Source of the DNA: Anisodus tanguticus
Taxonomy: Eukaryota > Streptophyta > Magnoliopsida > Solanales > Solanaceae
Length of the DNA stretch: 64,000 nucleotides
Direction: 5' to 3'
Assembly (NCBI GenBank): GCA_034509755.1
Contig: CM067551.1
Location: 15,186,501 to 15,250,500, forward strand
The notes under the pieces are model-generated. The model was not told the DNA's origin. It did not search any database and worked only from the letters and a program-made list of their open reading frames with translations. The position numbers and the translations under genes are program-made. Every line of letters begins with the position of its first letter. Positions within the stretch are counted from its first letter, which is position 1. Of this stretch, positions 56,266-64,000 are shown piece by piece.

Positions 56266-57584
56266 TTAGGTAGAGTTTCTATTACTTATCTTGGCTAATT
56301 TATTCTGTACATTGAATATCTCTCGACTACAGTTTAGTGTATATAATCCATCCACAAGAGGAGCAGTTCCATATATAATATTATCAAAAGACAGTACTTG
56401 ACTGCCATTATAAATATACAAGGAAAAACCCTCCATGTCCAAAACGTGGATAGAAATGATATTCCTCGTTAACGAGGGTACATAAAAGCAATCATTCAAC
56501 ACTAAACAATAGCCAAAAGGTAAATTTAATCTATAAGTCCCTACGCGCTCAGCATCTACTCGTGCTCCATTTCCAACGCGTAGGTCTACCTCCCTTGGTC
56601 CAACCTTCCTGTTATCAGTTAGCCCCTGCACATTTGTACAAATGTGTGAGCCACACGCGGTATCCAATACCCAGGAATGAGAGTTATTTATAGACATATT
56701 TATTTCAATGACGTACATACCTTGTCTACCAAAGGCAGGAGCACCTAGTGCTTTTCCTCCTCCTAGTGCGTGCAGTCCTTCTTCCAATGTCCCTTCCTAT
56801 GGCAGTTGAGACATTCATCCTTAGCCGGATTCACCTTCTTCTTCACACCTCCCCTGGGCTTCATAGCAGAGGGCCCAGCGACTGCTTTGCCCTTCTTTTT
56901 CTGTCATTCCTTGCCTTTCGGCTTGGGTAGGCTAGAAGAGCTCACCATGAGCACAACTTTGCCTTTGGAAGTGGAAGACTCAAATGTCTTGAGCATGTTG
57001 TGTAGCTCCAGCAGAGTCGCCTTCATTCCATTCATATTGAAATTCACTATGAAGTTCTCAAAAAAATGAGGGAAAGAATTCAGGATGAGGGTGGTAGCGA
57101 CATTATTTTCAAGATTTGTTCCAATTGATCCAAGGCTCTCTATCAGCCCTATCATCTTCAACATATGCTGCGAGACCTGGCCCCCTTCATTGAGCTTACA
57201 CTTAAAGAGTTCTATTAGCAACTCATATTCCATAGTCTGGGATTGTGAGTCATAGAGACTCTTCAAGTGTTCGAGCATCTCATTGGGCCCCATGTTCTCA
57301 TGTTGTCTCTGAAGTTCCATAGACATGGAAGATAACATCACGCACTGCGATGAAGTGGCATCATCTAGGTGTTTCTGGTAATCATCCTTATCAAAGGAGG
57401 CATACTCAGCAGAGTCTGTCGCAGGGACTGTTGGGAACACTGTATCCAACACGTATTCTATTTTCTCTTGTCTCAGCACTATTCGCAAATTTCTTAGCCA
57501 GTCAAGGTAGTTCGGTCCAGTAAGTTTATTCATCTCAATCAACATTTTCAACGATAAGCTCGACATCTTTAATAATCTGAACAA
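56266..57584 (-). pseudogene. Cop6 gag and protease
   Basis: Minus strand. Gag (57584-56904) is an open frame of 226 codons with KLTGPNYLDWLRNLRIVL, QCVMLSSMSMELQRQHE and GHNML-like LHNMLKTFESS, a UBN2-type copia Gag; it ends at a stop near the linker before the zinc knuckle. Protease follows in the frame 56787-56266; its active site reads SWVLDTACGSHIC, so the glycine of DTG is changed to Ala. It could be restored only in an active relative; here it is presumed inactive. Confidence 0.85.
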
Positions 57585-58480
57585 TTAGATAGACTGGAAA
57601 TCAAACTCAAAATTTGTTTCCTATTATACACATTCGTTTAGGCTAATTAACATGACCTTTTATTTAATTAGCTCCCACTCTTTTAACATACTTCTACGAC
57701 CCCATGGTAGAATACATACCTATTTTAATTGAGGTCATAATGGGCCAAGATCTAAGCCTATGATATCTCTGCGTTTGCTTTGGCTGATAACTTCAATAAC
57801 ACATCTTGGTAGGTTCTAAACCAATTGCAAAACTTATTTGAAACTCTTGGTTGATCAAATATTACATTTAATCTTGCGTCCTTAGATTAGTCCGACACTT
57901 TCGCGCCAAGATTTGTCTAAGCAAGTCAACCCCATTACACGACTGCGTTTATGTATCTAAGCAAATTTGGCCTTTGTGAGCAAACACTTTGGTGTAAATA
58001 CCCACAAAAGTTTATCGTTTATCTTTATATTAAAACATATCTATGAAAGAGTCTGGGTCCTCATAGACTTAGAGCAAATGCTTTGGCATAAATACTCGTA
58101 TCGCCGAAAAGGATTTTGCACTCTAACAATTATAATGGACGACACGTTTAATTTAGACTTGTATTTAAAATTTTGGGAAACATTTTAATTCAGGGTTTTA
58201 ACCAAGATCAACTCTTTTATGCCATATCCATTATGACATCTTAACATCATGCAAACTAATGACACATATAGTTGGGAACCGTCAACCCAATATGCATGAT
58301 ATAAGATGGTTTAATCAAATACTGGGCGCCGCCTTCCCAGACAGTTATAGCAGATGTTATTCTATAAATGTAAATGACAAGCATTTTGACATTTAGCACA
58401 TTAACAATATATTTATCTATTATACTGTATAATAATAATCTTGGGTTAAACATTCCGAACTCTGATTTTTTTTATTTCTG
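57585..58480 (-). other. Cop6 untranslated leader, AT-rich part
   Basis: It lies between gag and the GC-rich repeat array. No open frame with family features is seen. As part of the element's RNA leader it would carry packaging and dimerisation signals, but none can be identified by eye. Confidence 0.5.
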
Positions 58481-58484
58481 GACT

Positions 58485-58850
58485 GGTGGGGCCGCGACAC
58501 TAATCATTAGAGCCGCGACGCTACTGAGGCAGAAGCCTTTCGGCTTCTGCAAAATGCATTAGTGCCGCGACGCTCCAAGGGCAGAAATATTTATGCTTTT
58601 GCAATTGCATTAGCGCCGCGACGCTCCACCATGGAGCTGCGGCGCTGCAGAGGCAGAAACATTTCTGCTTCTGCAAATGCATTAGCGTCGCGGTGCTCCA
58701 CTATGGAGCCGCGGCGCCTATTGTCCAGTGAGTCCAAGTTTTTGAAATGAAGCATTAGCGCCGCGACGCTCCACCATGGAGTCGCGGCGCCGCCCTAAAA
58801 CCCTATCAAGCGCCGTGGCGCCCTACCATAGGGACGCGATGCCGATGTCC
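58485..58850. repeat. GC-rich hairpin tandem repeat array in Cop6 leader
   Basis: About seven degenerate units begin at about 58491, 58512, 58563, 58615, 58687, 58761 and 58811, each opening GCCGCGAC(GCTCC) and spaced 21-74 bases. Units hold two inverted repeats: GCGCCGCGACGCTCCA with TGGAGCTGCGGCGC, and GCAGAAGCC with GGCTTCTGC or GCAGAA with TTCTGC. The surrounding sequence is AT-rich. Confidence 0.85.
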
Positions 58851-59212
58851 TGACAAACGTTTCTGTGTTGATTTTCAAAATCGTTCAACCCCTAAATCCA
58901 ATTTAGGGATCAATTCACAGGTCCTTTATCATCACTCACCATTATCAATAACTTCTGTATCGACCATCATCTGTTCTTACCGTTCTTAGCCGTGCACCGT
59001 GCAATGAGCCGGACAACACACTTTTGGCTTTGTTCGAGTTAGAGCGGAATGACTTCCTCGAGTTAGCGTATGAGATAATTTAGGGTGATATCAACAGGTC
59101 AACATTCGTTCAAGACAAGTAGGATTTCAAAAAAATTCGTTTTAATCCAACTTTATGTTTAACCCATATTATTACTTTATTCAATTGTTATATAACCATC
59201 GAACCATCCTGA

Positions 59213-59224
59213 GCTTTGATACCA
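59213..59224 (-). promoter_or_regulatory. Cop6 primer-binding site
   Basis: On the minus strand TGGTATCAAAGC follows the LTR end by one base. It is the initiator-Met tRNA primer site with one change, and shows the left border of the 5' LTR. Confidence 0.88.
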
Positions 59225-59225
59225 C

Positions 59226-60763
59226 TGTAGAGTTTTTGTTGGGTTCAAAGCATATAAGTAAGGCACAACGGAAGTTTAAACTTTTGTTTCTTACTTACCC
59301 CAACAACATTTCTGGTATGGTTATACAACAATCAAACCTGTAACATAAAGCATAAACTTACAGGTTTGAATATCTGGAGTCTTTATCTACTATAAGGTGG
59401 ACACGCGGTTGCCCTACTGATTGCAAGCTCCAAGCTTCAATGCATTTCTCTTTTGAAAAGCTAGGAAATCCGGCAGAGGTTCGAGAGAGTTTTAATTCAA
59501 AGTCTCTAAGGCTTAGAATGATAATCTGAAATTGGTGTATGAATAATGAAGAAAATGCCTCTATTTATAGTTGAAAAATAGGTCAAAACCGGATTAGGGT
59601 TTGACCTTGGGCCTGACCCAAAATTCGAGGTGGAGGCGCCGCGACCCTAGGGTATGGGCGTCGCGGCGCTCGACGTGCTCATGCACTGTCTCGATTTATT
59701 TTCTGCGCATTCTTAATTAAATCCAAAATCCAATTTTGACTTAATTAAAATAATCATTATTCATTTAAATATCTTGATTCTAAATCGAACATTTTATTAC
59801 TCTCTCAATACATCCTTAGATCGAACGGACAATCGACATAGTGTGACCCTACAAGCCTTCTCATATCGACATTAATCAAATTAAGGTCTACGCGGAACTC
59901 CTAGACGGCACCGCAAGATGAACTTAATATGTGAAATACATTTACGCGATTCCATTAAACTTAACCTTTATGTGGTAAGATAAAATCCTTTCATTCACGA
60001 CACACCCGATCAAGCTTAGGATTTTTCAAGTGTCTATCCAAATGACTTAATCATTGTGTCTCATCTATATTAGTTGTCAACTAGACCATATTCTAAATAC
60101 GTCTATTGCGTTGGCCAACGACTTAGTCAACCTAATATCACTGAGAATCCGAGTGTTCTCTCGAATATACATTCGAAGAATGAATCATAATCTTGGCTCA
60201 ACTACCACCTTTAATTCACATCGCAATGTACCCAATACAAGTCGTATCTCAACCTATAAGGCATTTGAGCTTAGGACGGGATCAAAGTACATTACTTTGT
60301 AGACAAGGCGCGTATTGACCTCAAGTCTAAGGACTTCTATCTCCCACACGCTGATCATACTTTAGATAAGTATAACAAACAGTATATCAACAGGGTATAC
60401 CAATACTTTCAAAGTATCCATGTGTCCATCACGAGTAGCCATTACTCGTAGCAGGTGAGACATACTACATCCTCTAAGGATGTGATGCAGACCACATGTC
60501 GACTTATCACATATCATCGATATCCCATTCTCGATGATCATTAGTCGAGACTATTTAAGAGTTACGTTATAATATTAATATCTCACACTATTAATAACAG
60601 CGTAACCTCCAGGGATGCATATTATAGAATATTACAAACAATCAATTAATAATTCAATAATTTGCAAATGCCAAAATATTAATCTCCATTAATAATAACA
60701 CAAATGTGTATAAAGTACATTTGTCCTAATACAGATTGTCTCTAGGACATAAATATACTTTCA
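59226..60763 (-). repeat. Cop6 5' LTR, about 1538 bp
   Basis: On the plus strand it starts TGTAGAGTTTTTG beside the primer site. The right border TATACTTTCA at 60763 is inferred from the TG...CA rule because no second LTR is present. A perfect TATA box CTATAAATAG is on the minus strand at 59571-59580. The GC-rich hairpin GCGCCGCGACCC...GGGCGTCGCGGCGC lies just upstream of it (59636-59670). Confidence 0.75.
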
Positions 60764-60896
60764 GGACCTTCATTTCGACTTAAAAATCTATCCAATGACA
60801 CTAGAGGTAACAAAAACTATTATGATGACTTTTGAACTAGGAGGCCTTGTAGCATAACTAAACAAACACATAAGTTATTTGTATTACTCCCTCCGC

Positions 60897-61407
60897 CCAT
60901 TTTTATTTGTCCAATTTGAAAAGTCAAAAGCTAATTTATCATTTTGTTTCTATTTTACCTTTATTATTCCCTCCGGATAAAAAGAGGTGTTTACTTAGCC
61001 ATTTGCACACCCTTTAAGAAAATATTAACTCCTAGGCAAAAATAGGTAATTTGATTAAAATGTGCCTAATTAAATAGGTATTGAGGTTTAGTCACCTAAT
61101 ATTTAATAAGGATAAATCTGAAAAAGTAAGGTTAATTCTTTCTTGATTTGGTAAATGGACATTCTTTTTAATAAAAAATAAAGGCTAAGTGAATATTTTT
61201 TTGATCCGGAGGGAGTATTAATTATTGAGTAAGAAACTTCAAGGAATTGTTAGTGACTGTACAACTTTTAAAATATATTTGATTGATTTCAACCATTAGA
61301 TGACTTAGTAATAATTAAGTGTGATATAGTAAAATTATCATTCTATTTTGGCTCTTTAATATGCATGTCAAATTAATATATGATAAGTAAAAAATGGACG
61401 GAAGGAG
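60897..61407. mobile_element. Stowaway-type MITE (outer), 511 bp with inner MITE
   Basis: Ends CTCCCTCCGCCCATTTTTA and, on the other strand, CTCCTTCCGTCCATTTTTTA, with TA on both sides (60895-60896 and 61408-61409). Without the inner element it is about 260 bp. Same family as the MITE at 47935-48234. Confidence 0.87.
60967..61215. mobile_element. Stowaway-type MITE (inner), 249 bp
   Basis: Ends TTCCCTCCGGAT and CTCCCTCCGGATC (other strand) with TA on both sides (60965-60966 and 61216-61217). Further inside, GTTTACTTAGCC pairs with the other strand's TTCACTTAGCC. A different family from the outer MITE. Confidence 0.87.
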
Positions 61408-61409
61408 TA

Positions 61410-63099
61410 TTAATTAAGATAGAATATTTTACTTAACTTTTACCTCGAAGGACTTGTCCGAATCTAACGATATTCTAAGGTTAAGATGGAAGGAATATGT
61501 TAACTAACAAGTCAAAATTAATCAACTACTTCCCTCTACTCTATTTCATAATAAAGTTTTCCTTTCCATTACATTCTTACAAGATCGATATATTTTGGAA
61601 TTCTTTAATTCTTACATTCTTGTTTTGCTATTAATAGCCTACTCTTAAAATAATGGCATAGCATATTGAAGATCACAATAACGTAGGGTAATTTCAATAT
61701 GTTATATTTTAAACTTATACTCCAGAAGTCTCGTTCTACTTCTGTTGTTACTTGAATTCATATCCAATCACATATAATCGTATAACCCGTATAAAATGCT
61801 CTTGATTATATAATTGTCAAACAAGCTAGCTTACGGGATGTTAACTGCTACCTCTATTTCATTTTTTATAGTATGACTTAGCACACAATTTAATTTTAAA
61901 AAATTGAATTTTGTGATCTTAAATCATATCAAACATTTATATGGCTATAAAAATTTCTCATCCAAAAATATAGAAATATGCGCTTTCAGTTCATCCAACA
62001 GATTAGAAATGATACCGGACAAAGTGGGACAGAGGAAGTACCTAGTTTATCTTCCCCTTCGTTGTGTCTTCTTTCTCAATGGATATTTCTAAACTTCAAT
62101 GAAGCATTTTGGAAAGTGAAAATATTTGGCTATTGAACTTGATACGAATAATAAGTTATTTGTACTATATAGAGTGAAGAATCCATAAAAAGTAATCTGA
62201 TTTTTCCAAGGCTGGTTTGTTGAAGTAGTTTTAAACTGCGTGTGACAGATTATGATCAACCAATTCATGAAACAAAACCAATTTTTTAGTTTCCTCTAAC
62301 AAATTTTACAGGCTAAACAATTAAAGTAACCAGTAACCTGACTAGTCAAGAAGTAGAGAAAGAGAAACAGAATGAGAATCCGAGTCAAACCGAGAAAAAA
62401 ACCCGATTAGTGATTTGATTGACTTGGTTGTGTATTGGGAAAAAACCCGATCATAATTGGTTTGATTTGGTTTTAATAAAAAAAAGTTAAATTGAACCAA
62501 ACCAATCCGAAATTATATGTATACAATTTTAAAAATATTTTATACATAAAAATATTTATTTATAATGTAATTTATAAATATTTCTTCGGTTTTTCATAGT
62601 TTTTGTCTATTAACATATTATTTCAAGCTTGAACTTAGAAATTTTAATGGTCCAATAAGTTTTATACACCATTGATGTTAGTAACTTAAATAAAGTCCAA
62701 ATCAATACTAATGCTAACAAAGAAATTCAATTCTAACACTAGAAATAACAATAATGTTGTTTATATATTACTACGTACTACTAGTTTTGTATTGATTTAG
62801 ACAGTGAAAAAATATAACTTAATTTAATTTTTCTTTAATATATAGTCATGTAATTTAATAATTAGTCGTACTTTTTTCTTTTACTACTTTTAGATTTTGA
62901 TAATTATCATTATGGCTTAGCGATTTCATTATCTTTTTTGTTGAATATTTTAGTACAATGTCATCACTCATCTCACATTTTGTGTCATTTTCTTAATAAC
63001 ACCTTAATTTATAGTTGTATCTTACTAGGACTAAAAAAATATTTGAAGCACAAGTTATATATTTTGTATGAAGACTTTGTTGGTGCTCTATTGTACTTT
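61410..63099. other. AT-rich gap, no gene seen
   Basis: No protein or RNA gene is recognised. At 62380-62600 words such as AACCGAG, GGTTTGATTTGG and AACCAAACCAATCC recur, the style of hAT subterminal repeats, but no element ends could be set. Confidence 0.5.
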
Positions 63100-64000
63100 A
63101 TAGAGCAGTACGGGAAGTAATAACTATTACAAATGTTCGAAAGGATAAATAAATGGTCAATCTTCAAAACTGCCGCATGTGTGTTCTGTCTTGAATCTTG
63201 ATCACCTTGCAAAGCCAATGTTGAGAACTGCCGCAAGTTTGTTGTGTCTTGAATGTTGATATCCTGAAATCAAGAAACAACTAAATCTGGATGGTTACAA
63301 CGTTGTGTGTTGAGTCGAGGATAGCCCTCTATCCTTAAGACAAGATTGCCCCGTATATATGCTTTTACGTTAGCGAACAATAGTCTCCCAAGATAAAACA
63401 ACACTTTAATCTCAACACTACAAAGCCAATAGGTTGAGCCTGCCGAATAAAACAAATATGACTCGACTTGCTGAAGATATGGAATAGGAAGGAAGAGTTT
63501 CTCAATACTCTTCTCTTTTGTCTCTGTGTATATAGTGTGTCTCTGTAGTGTATATCTTGTGTATATGTGTGGGTTTGCTCACTGGTTTTCGTCACAATTT
63601 GCTCACTGTTTTCAGCCTTCAGTTTTGTATTTCCGTCACTGTTTTCAGTGTGTTTTCTGCCTGTTTGCTGCCCGATTTCAGCCAGTTTTCAGCCTGTTTC
63701 TGGCTCACGAATTGAGCCAAAAAAGGCTCAATATATAGCATGGAGGAGGGGCTGATCAACTGCCCAAACATGGCTGTTAATGGCCATTAGGAGGGCTGTA
63801 AATGGCATGTTAAATGCCATTAGTGAGGCTGATTTAAGGTCTTGAAGGAGGCTGCTCAATTGCCCAAGTAATGGGCTGTTAATGGAGAGTTAATCAGCCA
63901 AGTAATGGCTGTTTAATGCTCCAAAATGCAGTCCATCCTTTCCGTCACCTTCCCAGAAACTCTGGGGATCAAACTGTAAATATTAAAACTTCAGGGACCA
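63100..64000 (-). repeat. Cop7: LTR of a copia element related to Cop3, runs off the window
   Basis: Bases from about 63105 follow the Cop3 left LTR (for example ACGGGAAGTAATAACTATTAC and GAAAGGATAA), and 63334-63400 is strongly conserved with Cop3 32000-32065, including TTAAGACAAGATTGCCCCGT. The TATA-like motif on the minus strand is near 63728-63740. The middle is different from Cop3 and includes repeated GTTTTCAGCC and GCTCACTG words (63560-63700). If it is about as long as Cop3's LTR it ends just past 64000, and the element body would lie to the right. Confidence 0.75.

Larger units (their letters stand above)
54185..60763 (-). mobile_element. Cop6: Ty1/copia element, minus strand, lacking its 3' end
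   Basis: From right to left: 5' LTR, primer site, long leader, gag, protease, integrase, and part of RT. The RT breaks off near 54185 in the thumb region (GLSQSVYINKVLRRFSM), so RNase H, the polypurine tract and the 3' LTR are missing. Gag and integrase frames are long, and decay is moderate. Confidence 0.88.

Overview
This window looks like a gene-poor, retrotransposon-filled stretch of a plant nuclear genome. The organism is a eudicot and probably an asterid of the nightshade kind; that is an inference from the element families, not a proof. One apparently intact gene is visible: a two-exon UDP-glycosyltransferase of the UGT71 type (10447-12185, +, 490 residues). A second UGT71 survives only as a broken C-terminal fragment (30986-31181, +). 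Nearly everything else is transposable-element sequence, much of it nested.

Layout. 1-8483: a decayed Ty3/gypsy chromovirus of the Tekay/Del type (Gyp1) with about 2.76 kb LTRs; its 5' LTR starts before the window. It sits inside the reverse-transcriptase gene of a Ty1/copia element (Cop1), whose rest and 215-bp 3' LTR occupy 8484-10281. The UGT71 gene starts only 165 bp after that LTR. 12462-15091: a hAT DNA transposon with an exact 8-bp target duplication, carrying a second hAT element (13441-14241). 15330-16546: a LINE ORF1 remnant, cut by a minus-strand Tekay-type LTR (Gyp2, 16547-21345). That LTR holds two more hAT elements, one inside the other (17667-19507 and 17684-18522), and is followed by Gyp2's decayed pol (21353-23258). 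23259 to about 27290: a long LTR-like block, probably Tat/Ogre type. About 27300-30985: Cop2 (+), whose 3' LTR abuts the UGT71 fragment.

31851-38514: Cop3 (-), complete with both LTRs and a GAAGA target duplication. 38568-39821: a PIF/Harbinger-like element. 40350-41121: a long inverted repeat. 41733-47570: Cop4 (-), complete with both LTRs and the best preserved. 47700-48310: an RNase H-like coding fragment split by a Stowaway MITE. 48566-53436: Cop5 (+). 54185-60763: Cop6 (-), lacking its 3' end, with a GC-rich hairpin repeat array in its leader. 60897-61407: two nested Stowaway MITEs. About 63100-64000: the LTR of another minus-strand copia element related to Cop3, running off the window.

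There is no operon-like cooperation here. The biology lies in how the elements act on each other and on the UGT71 locus: Cop1's LTR is placed to act as promoter for the surviving UGT71 gene, and Cop2 borders the remains of the other copy. The most unusual signal is that Cop3 and Cop4 lack the usual initiator-methionine tRNA primer site. Instead, in each, the sequence just inside the 5' LTR is complementary to a segment of that element's own LTR, which would suit self-priming of reverse transcription.
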